This document shows, piece by piece, positions 1-6,436 of a stretch of DNA of 10,561 bases. The notes beneath the pieces were generated by a model. The model saw only the letters and a list, made by a program, of their open reading frames with translations. It was not told the origin of the DNA and did not search any database. The position numbers and the translations under genes were made by a program. Every line of letters begins with the position of its first letter. Position 1 is the first letter of the stretch. The DNA is from Eubacterium sp. (GTDB lineage: Bacteria; Bacillota; Clostridia; Lachnospirales; Lachnospiraceae): assembly GCA_022776205.1 (NCBI GenBank), contig JALFIK010000221.1:1-10561 (forward strand), written 5' to 3'.

Positions 1-84
1 TAAAGTATTGCCAGTAAAATAAATATCAAAAAGGATCCTGCAAAGCAGGATTCTACGCCTGCACCGGGTTGCTTTTCGCAACAT
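1..84 (-). CDS. Possible N-terminus of the T-box-controlled gene, cut by the left edge
   Basis: An ATG at 82-84 opens a minus-strand frame with no stop to the window edge (28 codons). The peptide starts MLRKATRCRRR and becomes hydrophobic (ILLCRILFDIYF), which would suit a protein with an N-terminal membrane segment. It begins about 80 bases after the T-box terminator, where the regulated gene is expected. The ribosome binding site is weak (AAAGAG, 90-95). The same bases form stable hairpins that could instead be a regulatory RNA, so the frame may be fortuitous. No family can be recognised from 28 residues. The start is a guess. Confidence 0.25.
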   Translation of the reverse strand, partial: MLRKATRCRRRILLCRILFDIYFTGNTL

Positions 85-113
85 AATTTCTCTTTGCCGC
101 AGTGCGATCCTGC
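28..113 (-). promoter_or_regulatory. Switch-like leader element with mutually exclusive hairpins
   Basis: Three 7-base blocks are seen: ATCCTGC at 35-41, GCAGGAT at 45-51 and ATCCTGC at 107-113. On the minus strand the middle block can pair with the upstream partner (107-113), closing an 85-base domain. It can instead pair with the downstream partner (35-41) across a 3-base loop, followed by CC and TTTTT (28-32), an intrinsic-terminator shape. Inside the domain are a GUUGC/GCAAC hairpin and a GCAC/GUGC pairing. This is the usual geometry of an aptamer with a termination platform in which closing the domain would favour read-through. I do not recognise a riboswitch class. It overlaps the possible partial gene at 1-84, so the two readings compete. 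Confidence 0.35.
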
Positions 114-128
114 CCAGTGGGCTTTTTT
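112..128 (+). terminator. Short plus-strand terminator-like hairpin
   Basis: GCCC, a 3-base loop AGT, GGGC, then six T residues. The stem is only 4 bp but all G-C. It could end a plus-strand transcript entering from left of the window. The T run also begins a 13-bp A/T inverted repeat (123-135 with 159-171), whose other end is the A tract encoding the T-box terminator's U run. The region between the two transcription ends is thus one long AT-rich dyad. Confidence 0.35.
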
Positions 129-165
129 ATATAATAGGAAAGCCTTCAGACTTTCAAGATTATAT

Positions 166-196
166 AAAAAAAACCATCATCCCAGTAAAAGGATGA
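166..196 (-). terminator. T-box leader terminator
   Basis: On the minus strand TCATCC pairs with GGATGA (191-196 with 177-182) and is followed by TGG and eight T residues (166-173). It lies about 10 bases after the T-box sequence, where the conditional terminator of a T-box leader belongs. Without uncharged tRNA it should stop transcription before the gene at the left edge. Confidence 0.8.
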
Positions 197-415
197 CAGC
201 CTGAACTATCATTATACCACCTGTACATACTGACATATGTTTCTCCTGTAACGGTGAGAATCCGTCGCAGCTTACTTACCTTCCTGCGAGAAATCCGGAA
301 GCGTTCAGCCTTGCAACTCAGGAGTGATCTTCGAAAATTCCTTACCGGCAACGGATTCCCACTATCTCCGCCTCACTGTGGCTTTCAGAAATTCCTACTG
401 TCTCCCTCTTCGTTT
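166..415 (-). promoter_or_regulatory. T-box leader (tRNA-sensing riboswitch), probable isoleucine specifier
   Basis: Reading the minus strand from about 415 down, the hallmarks appear in order. There is an AGTA motif (396-399), then an AGTGAGG followed by GGAGATAGTGGGAATCC segment (about 353-376) resembling the distal Stem I AG-bulge and loop. Next come the 3' side of Stem I with CGAAGATCACTCCTGAG (about 316-332) and the T-box segment AGGTGGTATAATGATAG (206-222), whose UGGU would pair with the tRNA acceptor end. The terminator described separately follows. By the usual placement just before ACTCCTGAG, the specifier is ATC (326-328), which means isoleucine; the neighbouring register GAT would mean aspartate. 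The controlled gene should be an aminoacyl-tRNA synthetase, amino acid biosynthesis gene or transporter off the left edge. Confidence 0.8.
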
Positions 416-426
416 TTTCTCAGATA

Positions 427-455
427 ATCATATACTAGGGCTGTCAAATTGTCAA
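427..455 (-). promoter_or_regulatory. Sigma-A-type promoter of the T-box transcript
   Basis: On the minus strand, TTGACA (450-455) is separated by 17 bases from TATGAT (427-432). This is close to consensus with ideal spacing, and transcription should start near 420, just ahead of T-box Stem I. It diverges from the plus-strand promoter of the SH3/pncB unit. Confidence 0.75.
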
Positions 456-484
456 CAAAATTTCTTTTAATTTCTATTAGAATA

Positions 485-493
485 TGCTACAAT
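485..493 (+). promoter_or_regulatory. Extended -10 promoter of the SH3-pncB unit
   Basis: TGCTACAAT gives a TGn extension plus TACAAT (488-493), 25 bases before the start codon at 519. No good -35 box lies 16-18 bases upstream (TTTTAA-like), so the extended -10 would have to compensate. No clear copy of the operator-like dyad found before nadA is visible here. Confidence 0.5.
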
Positions 494-518
494 ACTCCTT
501 AAACAGAAAGGAGTCTAT

Positions 519-953
519 ATGTTTAAAAAAATAATAGTATCATTTTTTTGTGCGATTTTAATTGCCGGCATGGTCTGTGCCGGAGTAGGACTGCTCTATT
601 TTCTGATTCCGAGCCGGAAGGCCCAGGCATCCATCTCACTGCCTTCCATTGTGGAAGACAAGGACAGTTCTCAGGATACTTCCGCAAAGAAAGAAGATTC
701 CGAAGAGGATGATATTTACGTAGCAGACGTATATCAGTCTCTCACACTGCGTGCCCAGGCAGGCAGCGATTCCGAAGCCATTACCGGGCTTTCCCCGATG
801 ACACGTGTCAGGGTACTTGAGTTTGTTGCCGGTACCGACTATGCCCATGTCGAAGTCATCAGTGGGGAATCCAAAGGATACAAAGGATATGTCAACAATG
901 AATATATTACAAAATTAGGAGAACCAACCGTTCGAATAAGAACAGAGGAGTAG
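519..953 (+). CDS. Small membrane-anchored or exported protein with bacterial SH3 domain
   Basis: 144 residues. Residues 1-30 form a classic N-terminal membrane or signal segment: MFKK, then a long hydrophobic stretch up to LLYFLIP. Residues about 40-66 are a charged, low-complexity linker rich in Asp, Glu, Ser and Lys (EDSEEDD). Residues about 67-137 resemble a bacterial SH3 (SH3_3-type) repeat, with a TLRAQAGSDSEAITGL motif and a late GYKGYVNNEYI motif. Such domains usually bind cell-wall peptides or mediate extracellular contacts, so the domain probably lies outside the membrane. The start is supported by AGAAAGGAG (505-513). The stop at 951-953 is six bases before pncB, whose ribosome binding site lies inside this gene, so the two are co-transcribed and probably translationally coupled. 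No enzymatic motif is seen and the specific function is unknown. Confidence 0.8.
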   Translation: MFKKIIVSFFCAILIAGMVCAGVGLLYFLIPSRKAQASISLPSIVEDKDSSQDTSAKKEDSEEDDIYVADVYQSLTLRAQAGSDSEAITGLSPMTRVRVLEFVAGTDYAHVEVISGESKGYKGYVNNEYITKLGEPTVRIRTEE

Positions 954-959
954 AGTATT

Positions 960-2411
960 ATGTTTGCAAGCAACTTAACCATGATGACTGACCTGTACGA
1001 GCTGACAATGATGCAGGGATATTTTTTCGAGGGGAATGAGGACACGGTTGTCTTTGATGTTTTTTACCGCAATAATCCTTCTGGCAGTGCCTATGCAATC
1101 ACCTGCGGACTGGAGCAGGTGATTGACTATATTAAAAATCTGTCCTTCTCTTATGAAGATATTGATTATCTGAGAAGTCTCGGCATTTTCCGGGAAGAAT
1201 TCCTTTCCTATCTTGCCGGATTTCATTTTAGCGGAGATATCTATGCCATTCCGGAAGGGTCTGTTGTATTTCCGAAAGAGCCTCTTTTGAAGGTAATTGC
1301 CCCGATCATGGAAGCACAGCTTGTGGAAACTGCCATTTTAAATATCATCAATCATCAGAGTCTGATCGCAACGAAAGCATCCCGTGTGGACTATGCAGCG
1401 GGTGGCGGTGTAATGGAATTTGGTCTTCGCCGTGCTCAGGGTCCGGATGCGGGTACACTCGGTGCCCGGGCTGCTGTCATTGGCGGATGTACCGGCACAT
1501 CGAATGTACTTGCCGGAGAACTTTACGGTATCCCGGTACAGGGAACTCACGCCCACAGCTGGATCATGAGCTTTCCGGATGAGCTTACTGCCTTCCGGAC
1601 TTATGCAAAGATGTATCCCGATGCATGTATTCTTCTTGTAGATACCTATGATACATTGAAATCAGGAGTTCCCCATGCTATCCAGGTATTCAAAGAAATG
1701 AGAGACGCAGGTATTTCATCAAAACTTATGGGTATCCGCTTAGACAGCGGTGACATTGCCTACCTGTCAAAAAAGGCCCGTAAGATGCTTGATGAGGCCG
1801 GTTTCCCAAATGCGATCATTTCCGCTTCCAGCGACCTTGATGAATATCTGATCAACAGCCTGCGCAACCAGGGTGCAGCAGTTACCTCCTGGGGTGTGGG
1901 AACGAATCTGATCACTTCCTCTGATAACCCGGCCTTTGGCGGAGTTTACAAACTGGCCGCCATTAAGAAACCAGGCGATACCGATTTTACAGCCAAGATT
2001 AAAATTTCCGAGAATCCGGAGAAAATTACTAATCCGGGAAATAAGACGATCTACCGTATTTACGATAAAGAAACCGGAAAGATTAAGGCGGATCTGATTT
2101 GCCTTGTGGGAGAAACTTATGATTCTTCCAAGGATCTGAAAATCTTTGATCCGATCTCCACATGGAAAAAATCCCTTCTGCCGGCAGACAGCTACACATT
2201 ACGGGAACTTCTTGTACCGGTATTTTTAAACGGCCAGTGCGTATACACTTCCCCAGGCACGATGGAAATCAAAGCATACTGCCAGGAGGAACTCAATACG
2301 CTCTGGGATGAAAACCGTCGTCTGATGAATCCGCAAACCGTACATGTGGATCTTTCCCGAAAACTTTATGATTTAAAACATAAACTTCTTGGCGATGAAA
2401 ACGAAAAATAG
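960..2411 (+). CDS. pncB: Nicotinate phosphoribosyltransferase
   Basis: Converts nicotinate and PRPP (with ATP hydrolysis) to nicotinate mononucleotide, the entry step of niacin salvage to NAD in the cytoplasm. The 483-residue length is normal for the family. Diagnostic segments are NLTMMTDLYELTMMQGYF at the N-terminus, EFGLRRAQG (153-161), GTSNVLAGELYGIPVQGTHAHSW (179-201; its histidines include the candidate phosphorylated His), VDTYDT (227-232), IRLDSGD (259-265) and GVGTNL (312-317). These form the PRPP/phosphate-binding barrel of type II phosphoribosyltransferases. The ribosome binding site AGAGGAG (944-950) lies inside the end of the SH3 gene, 9 bases from the ATG. A strong terminator follows, so this unit is separate from the nadABC operon, although both feed NAD. 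No truncation or unusual residues were noted. Confidence 0.95.
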   Translation: MFASNLTMMTDLYELTMMQGYFFEGNEDTVVFDVFYRNNPSGSAYAITCGLEQVIDYIKNLSFSYEDIDYLRSLGIFREEFLSYLAGFHFSGDIYAIPEGSVVFPKEPLLKVIAPIMEAQLVETAILNIINHQSLIATKASRVDYAAGGGVMEFGLRRAQGPDAGTLGARAAVIGGCTGTSNVLAGELYGIPVQGTHAHSWIMSFPDELTAFRTYAKMYPDACILLVDTYDTLKSGVPHAIQVFKEMRDAGISSKLMGIRLDSGDIAYLSKKARKMLDEAGFPNAIISASSDLDEYLINSLRNQGAAVTSWGVGTNLITSSDNPAFGGVYKLAAIKKPGDTDFTAKIKISENPEKITNPGNKTIYRIYDKETGKIKADLICLVGETYDSSKDLKIFDPISTWKKSLLPADSYTLRELLVPVFLNGQCVYTSPGTMEIKAYCQEELNTLWDENRRLMNPQTVHVDLSRKLYDLKHKLLGDENEK

Positions 2412-2430
2412 TTAAGTGAATCTACTATAT

Positions 2431-2505
2431 AAAAAGAGATAATTTCCAATCTTTCCATGATCGAAACGGTCAAAAGAAAGAGGGGAATTATCTCTTTTTC
2501 TTTTC
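2431..2505. terminator. Strong intrinsic terminator after pncB
   Basis: A perfect 14-bp stem pairs AAAAAGAGATAATT (2431-2444) with AATTATCTCTTTTT (2486-2499). The loop region holds two further short stems, CTTTC/GAAAG and GATC/GGTC. A pyrimidine-rich, T-rich run follows on the plus strand. The 5' arm begins with five A residues, so the hairpin could also act on the minus strand. Confidence 0.85.
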
Positions 2506-2527
2506 TCTTTTTCTTTACAGTTTTTCT

Positions 2528-2550
2528 ATCATATGTCTTGTCATATGTAA
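2528..2550. promoter_or_regulatory. Probable NiaR operator over the nadA -35 box
   Basis: Two CATATG blocks (2530-2535 and 2542-2547) flank TCTTGT, giving ATCATATGTCTTGTCATATG. The -35 hexamer lies inside the site, so a bound repressor would block RNA polymerase. The NiaR (YrxA) repressor gene is the last gene of this same operon, and the central TGTCTTG core agrees with my memory of Firmicute NiaR operators. Assignment to NiaR is inference from position and context. Confidence 0.6.
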
Positions 2551-2566
2551 ATTGTAGTGTTATAAT
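2538..2566 (+). promoter_or_regulatory. Promoter of the nadA-nadB-nadC-niaR operon
   Basis: TTGTCA (2538-2543), a 17-base spacer, and a perfect TATAAT (2561-2566). Transcription should start near 2573, giving a leader of about 35 bases before the nadA start at 2609. Confidence 0.8.
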
Positions 2567-2608
2567 GGGAAGAAATTTGCAAAAAAACAGGTTTCAGGAG
2601 GATAGAAA

Positions 2609-3520
2609 ATGACAATTTCAGAAGAAATAAATAAGCTGAAAAAAGAAAAGGATGCTGTTATTCTGGCACACTACTATGTTCCACCGGAAGTACAGGCCAT
2701 TGCAGATTATATCAGTGATTCCTTCTATCTAAGTAAAGTTGCCACAAATCTTACAGAAAAGACTATTGTTTTCTGCGGTGTTTCCTTCATGGGGGAGAGT
2801 GCAAAAATTCTAAATCCGGAAAAAACGGTACTGATGCCGGACTCCACTGCTGACTGTCCCATGGCTCACATGGCCGATGTGGAAACCATTGAAAAAATGC
2901 GCCGGGAATATGATGACCTGGCCGTGGTCTGCTACATCAACTCCACCGCATCCTTAAAAGAACATTCCGATGTTTGTGTCACATCCGCCAATGCGGTAAA
3001 AATCGTAAAGGAACTTCCAAATCAGAATATCTTTTTTATCCCGGACCGCAATCTTGCCCATTATGTTGCAGCTTCGGTACCGGAAAAACATTTTGTATAC
3101 AATAACGGCTTCTGTCCGACCCATGAACGAATCGACACAGAAGATGTGGTGCATGTAAAGTCTCTCCATCCGGATGCACAGATTGTTGCCCACGGCGAAT
3201 GTCGGGAAGAAATCCTTCAGATGGCCGATTATGTGGGAAGTACTTCCGGAATTATCTCCTATGTGACAGAGAGTGACTGCCGGGAATTTATTGTCTGCAC
3301 AGAAGAGGGAGTCGGATATAAATTAACACAAAACAATCCCGACAAAAAATTTTATTATCCGGATCGTCTGCCCGTTTGTCCGAACATGAAGAAGAATACC
3401 CTGGAAAAAGTTCTTCATGTATTAAAAACCGGGGAAAATGAAGTACATGTGGACAATACTCTCAGAGAAAATTCCAAAAAACCTCTGGAGCGAATGCTTT
3501 CCCTTGCTGCAGAGTCCTGA
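2609..3520 (+). CDS. nadA: Quinolinate synthase A
   Basis: Condenses iminoaspartate (made by NadB) with dihydroxyacetone phosphate to give quinolinate, using a [4Fe-4S] cluster. At 303 residues it matches the compact NadA type. The three cluster cysteines expected for the family are present: Cys56 in FCGVSFMGESAK, Cys169 in NNGFCPTHERI, and Cys257 in LPVCPNMKKN. Other family segments are ILAHYYVPPEVQAIADYIGD-like (18-37; here ISD), MPDSTADCPMA (76-86), YINSTASLKEHSD (109-121), and HGECREEILQMADYVGSTSGI (195-215). The start is set by a perfect AGGAGG (2596-2601) 7 bases before the ATG. It is the first gene of the NAD operon, 40 bases before nadB. An oxygen-sensitive cluster fits an anaerobe. 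Confidence 0.95.
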   Translation: MTISEEINKLKKEKDAVILAHYYVPPEVQAIADYISDSFYLSKVATNLTEKTIVFCGVSFMGESAKILNPEKTVLMPDSTADCPMAHMADVETIEKMRREYDDLAVVCYINSTASLKEHSDVCVTSANAVKIVKELPNQNIFFIPDRNLAHYVAASVPEKHFVYNNGFCPTHERIDTEDVVHVKSLHPDAQIVAHGECREEILQMADYVGSTSGIISYVTESDCREFIVCTEEGVGYKLTQNNPDKKFYYPDRLPVCPNMKKNTLEKVLHVLKTGENEVHVDNTLRENSKKPLERMLSLAAES

Positions 3521-3560
3521 CAATACATTTAAAATGCAGCAGTAAAAGGAGATACAAACA

Positions 3561-4766
3561 ATGACAGATTATAACGTAGACGTAGCGATTGTCGGAACTG
3601 GTGTGGCAGGACTTTTCTGTGCCCTCAATCTTCCGGCAGATAAACAGATTATTATGATTACAAAATCGGATCTTGAAAGCAGCGATTCCTTTCTTGCTCA
3701 AGGCGGAATCTGTGTTCTGAGAGATGAAAATGACTACGACAGTTATTTTAATGATACCATGAAGGCGGGACATTATGAAAACCGTCAGAAATCCGTCGAT
3801 ATTATGATCCGGAGTTCCCGGTCAATCATTGCAGATCTGGTTCGTTACGGTGTGGAATTTGACAAAAAAGACGGGGAATTTCTCTATACAAGGGAAGGAG
3901 CCCATTCCAGACCCCGTATTCTGTTCCACGAAGATATCACCGGCAGAGAAATTACAGAAAAACTCCTGTATCAGGTTAAAAATAGAAAAAATATCACCCT
4001 GTATGAATATACCACCATGACGGATCTCATCATCCGGCACGGCCATTGTGCCGGGATCCTTGCCCGCAGTAAAGAAGGCTCTCTTCTGCGCATTCAGGCA
4101 AAAGATACCGTACTTGCGAGCGGGGGAATCGGCGGATGCTATACCCATTCCACGAACTTTCCTCACCTGACAGGAGATGCTCTCTCCATTGCAAAAAAAC
4201 ATGGCATCCGTCTCGAACACCTTGATTATGTGCAGATTCACCCTACCACACTTTATTCGAAAAAACCGGGGCGTCGGTTCCTCATCTCTGAATCTGTCCG
4301 CGGAGAAGGTGCCGTATTATATGATAAATACGGAAAACGTTTTGTAAATGAACTTCTCCCGAGGGATGTCGTGACAAAAGCCATCCGCGAACAGATGGAA
4401 AAGGACGGCACAGAACATGTCTGGCTCTCCATGGAACATATAGACCGGGAAACCATTCTGCACCATTTTCCAAATATTTACCGGCACTGTCTGGAAGAAG
4501 GATATGATGTACTAAAAGAATGGATTCCTGTTGTACCTGCACAGCATTATTTTATGGGCGGAATCTGGGTCGACAGCGACAGCCGAACTTCCATGGAACA
4601 TCTTTATGCCGCCGGTGAGACCAGCTGTAATGGCGTACACGGTGCAAACCGCCTTGCAAGTAACTCTCTGCTGGAAAGTCTCGTCTTTGCCAAAAGAGCT
4701 GCCCGAAAAATCTGCGGTCTTCGACAGACTGTGGATAAAATAAATTTTTGCCGCCAGGCCGTATAA
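3561..4766 (+). CDS. nadB: L-aspartate oxidase, short form
   Basis: FAD enzyme that oxidises L-aspartate to iminoaspartate for NadA; anaerobes use fumarate or another acceptor instead of oxygen. The Rossmann fingerprint GTGVAG is at 12-17. Further family signatures are DSFLAQGGICV (42-52), HSRPRILFHEDITGREI (116-132), the ASGGIGGCYTHSTNFPHLTGD segment (187-207), SESVRGEGAVLYDKYGKRF (244-262), AQHYFMGGIWVD (328-339) and GETSCNGVHGANRLASNSLLE (353-373). At 401 residues it is much shorter than the roughly 540-residue E. coli enzyme. The frame ends shortly after the FAD-closing helix, so the C-terminal helical domain is absent. There is no sign of a recent frameshift, and short NadB forms are known in Clostridia. 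It could resemble a fumarate reductase flavoprotein, but its place between nadA and nadC settles it. The ribosome binding site is AAGGAG (3546-3551). Confidence 0.93.
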   Translation: MTDYNVDVAIVGTGVAGLFCALNLPADKQIIMITKSDLESSDSFLAQGGICVLRDENDYDSYFNDTMKAGHYENRQKSVDIMIRSSRSIIADLVRYGVEFDKKDGEFLYTREGAHSRPRILFHEDITGREITEKLLYQVKNRKNITLYEYTTMTDLIIRHGHCAGILARSKEGSLLRIQAKDTVLASGGIGGCYTHSTNFPHLTGDALSIAKKHGIRLEHLDYVQIHPTTLYSKKPGRRFLISESVRGEGAVLYDKYGKRFVNELLPRDVVTKAIREQMEKDGTEHVWLSMEHIDRETILHHFPNIYRHCLEEGYDVLKEWIPVVPAQHYFMGGIWVDSDSRTSMEHLYAAGETSCNGVHGANRLASNSLLESLVFAKRAARKICGLRQTVDKINFCRQAV

Positions 4767-4808
4767 CAACCTGATTTTAATCGTTTGACAGAAAGGACAT
4801 TTATTATT

Positions 4809-5660
4809 ATGAATTCAATTTCCATGAAACTTCAGGCGGACCACCTGATCAAGATGGCTCTGCAGGAAGATATTTCGAGTGAAGATGTCACAACAAATTC
4901 CGTAATAAAAGGGCCGGTAAAAGGAGAAGTGCAATTAATCTGTAAGCAAAACGGTATAATCGCAGGACTTCCGGTCTTTCAAAGAGTCTTTGAACTGCTT
5001 GATCCTCAGATGGAATTTTCTTTTTCCTGCCGGGATGGAGAAGAAGTACAGACAGGACAGCTTCTCGGCACCGTGACCGGAGATATCCGCACTTTATTAT
5101 CCGGAGAGCGGGTTGCACTCAATTACCTGCAGCGTATGAGCGGGATTGCCACTTACACTCATTCTGTAGCCGCTCTTTTAGAAGGTACCGGCATAAAACT
5201 TCTCGATACAAGAAAAACAACACCCAATATGAGGATTTTCGAAAAGTATGCTGTCCGTGTCGGCGGAGGATACAATCACCGTTACAACCTCTCCGATGGT
5301 GTTTTATTAAAAGACAATCATATCGGGGCAGCAGGAAGCGTAACGAATGCAATTAAACTGGCAAAAGAATACGCGCCTTTTGTTCGGAAAATTGAAGTGG
5401 AAGTAGAAAACCTTGACATGGTAAAAGAAGCCGTTGATGCAGGAGCTGACATTATTATGCTTGACAATATGAACGTCGAAGAAATGCGGGAAGCGATTCG
5501 TATCATCGATAGACGTGCCGAAACAGAATGTTCCGGAAATATGACAAAAGAAAATATTGACCGTATGACTTCTCTTGGAGTAAACTATATATCATGCGGA
5601 GCACTGACACACTCTGCACCGGTTCTTGATATTTCACTGAAAAATCTTCACACACTGTGA
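4809..5660 (+). CDS. nadC: Nicotinate-nucleotide pyrophosphorylase (quinolinate phosphoribosyltransferase)
   Basis: Converts quinolinate and PRPP to nicotinate mononucleotide, CO2 and pyrophosphate, completing the de novo branch. The product is 283 residues, as usual. Key segments are NYLQRMSGIAT (105-115), LLDTRKTTPNMR (131-142), GGGYNHRYNLSDGVLLKDNHI (152-172), EVEVEN (196-201), ADIIMLDN (213-220) and a late NYISCGALTHSAP motif. The Arg, His and Lys residues of the quinolinate and PRPP sites are in place. I chose the ATG at 4809 because GAAAGGA (4791-4797) lies 11 bases upstream. An in-frame TTG at 4785 would add eight residues but overlaps that site and has none of its own. The gap after nadB is 42 bases. 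Confidence 0.94.
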   Translation: MNSISMKLQADHLIKMALQEDISSEDVTTNSVIKGPVKGEVQLICKQNGIIAGLPVFQRVFELLDPQMEFSFSCRDGEEVQTGQLLGTVTGDIRTLLSGERVALNYLQRMSGIATYTHSVAALLEGTGIKLLDTRKTTPNMRIFEKYAVRVGGGYNHRYNLSDGVLLKDNHIGAAGSVTNAIKLAKEYAPFVRKIEVEVENLDMVKEAVDAGADIIMLDNMNVEEMREAIRIIDRRAETECSGNMTKENIDRMTSLGVNYISCGALTHSAPVLDISLKNLHTL

Positions 5661-5707
5661 GGAATCCGTTAGTCCGTTATATATAATAGAAGGGAAGTTC
5701 TCAGAGA

Positions 5708-6220
5708 ATGACTGGTTCAAAAAGAAGAGAAGAAATTATAAACAAAATACAGCAAAGCCGAAATCCGGTTCCCGGAAAGGAACTGGCTCGTCTTTACGAG
5801 GTAAGCCGTCAGGTTATCGTCCAGGACATTGCACTGCTCCGGACAGCTGGTTACGACATTATATCCACAAACCGCGGCTATCTTCTCAATACATCTCCGG
5901 CGATAAAAAGGACATTCAAAGTCAGCCATACGGATGAACAGATTGAAGACGAACTGTGCAGCATCGTTGATCTGGGCGGTACAGTCGTAAACGTCATAGT
6001 CCACCACCGGGTATATGGGCAAATTGAGGCCCCTTTAAACATCTCTTCCCGCCGACATATCCGGGAATTTATGGATGACATTCGAAACGGAAAATCAAGC
6101 CCTTTAAAAAATATCACCTCAAATTATCACTATCACACGGTAGAAGCAGATTCAGACCAAACTCTGGATCTGATTGGTGAGGAACTGAAAAACAAGGGTT
6201 ATCTGATATCAGAAAAATAA
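5708..6220 (+). CDS. niaR: NiaR (YrxA) niacin-responsive repressor with 3H domain
   Basis: Transcriptional repressor that binds nicotinic acid and represses NAD synthesis and niacin uptake genes. Residues 1-60 form a winged helix-turn-helix (HTH_11-like: LARLYEVSRQVIVQDIALLR, 26-45, then a GYDIISTNRGYLL wing). Residues about 68-168 are the 3H domain. The metal-site residues I recall from the Thermotoga NiaR structure (His79, Glu87, His146, His148) map at identical spacing onto His74, Glu82, His141 and His143. The 170-residue length is typical. It is the last gene of the nadABC operon, 47 bases after nadC, and the probable operator precedes nadA, which implies autoregulation. The best ribosome binding site, GAAGGGAAG (about 5689-5697), is somewhat far from the ATG, which may keep repressor levels low. 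Confidence 0.93.
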   Translation: MTGSKRREEIINKIQQSRNPVPGKELARLYEVSRQVIVQDIALLRTAGYDIISTNRGYLLNTSPAIKRTFKVSHTDEQIEDELCSIVDLGGTVVNVIVHHRVYGQIEAPLNISSRRHIREFMDDIRNGKSSPLKNITSNYHYHTVEADSDQTLDLIGEELKNKGYLISEK

Positions 6221-6253
6221 CTCCGAAGTTTATTAAAAAAGATATAAGATACC

Positions 6254-6292
6254 ATGGCCAATTTCCTTTAAGAAGGAAATTGGCCATTTTTT
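6254..6292 (+). terminator. Very strong terminator of the NAD operon
   Basis: A perfect 15-bp stem pairs ATGGCCAATTTCCTT (6254-6268) with its complement at 6273-6287. The loop is 4 bases and a run of six T residues follows, starting at the last stem base (6287-6292). It lies 34 bases after the niaR stop codon. Confidence 0.95.
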
Positions 6293-6333
6293 GCATATTG
6301 AAAGCACCGATATTTCAGTAAAACATTAATTAT

Positions 6334-6370
6334 AAAATGAGAGCAGCATATATAAGTACATGCTGCTCTC
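6334..6370 (-). terminator. Terminator of small RNA copy A
   Basis: An 11-bp perfect stem joins GAGAGCAGCAT (6339-6349) to 6360-6370 with a 10-base loop. On the minus strand A then TTTT (6334-6337) follow, with more A/T beyond. On the plus strand only three T residues follow, so the minus reading is favoured, although the U tract is only moderate. The stem sequence is unrelated to that of copy B at 9546-9574, while position and shape match. Confidence 0.55.
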
Positions 6371-6434
6371 TTTGGAGAAGGTATTCTTGCTACAAGAAAT
6401 GTAACAAAACTTATAATGTATTGGGGGGGGTTAC
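6334..6434 (-). ncRNA. Candidate small RNA, copy A (C8 / anti-SD family)
   Basis: Read on the minus strand, a transcript starting near 6434 would be about 100 nt. In order it holds GUAAC with a C8 tract (6423-6430) and AAUACAUU. A 7-bp hairpin follows, UUGUUAC (6401-6407) with GUAGCAA (6387-6393) and a 7-base loop. Next is an unpaired AAUACCUUCUCC (6374-6385) complementary to Shine-Dalgarno-like sequence, then the terminator hairpin. A second copy at 9543-9638 keeps the C8 tract, the hairpin arms and AAUACCUUCUCC exactly or nearly so. Hairpin loops and the terminator stem differ between copies. Conserved unpaired segments with interchangeable stems suggest a trans-acting regulatory RNA. I do not recognise the family. 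No protein frame of note exists here. Confidence 0.6.
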
Positions 6435-6436
6435 GT

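Noticed and set aside
28..128. A known stable RNA (SRP RNA, tmRNA, RNase P RNA) at the left edge
   Set aside because: None of the invariant core sequences of these RNAs as I recall them is present on either strand.
3822..4241. Long open frame antisense to nadB
   Set aside because: It lies wholly within nadB, lacks a ribosome binding site and has no recognisable motif; an effect of codon bias on the real strand.
5669..5707. A separate niaR promoter from the TATAAT near 5684
   Set aside because: No acceptable -35 box is found 16-18 bases upstream and no terminator separates nadC from niaR, so read-through from the operon promoter is simpler.
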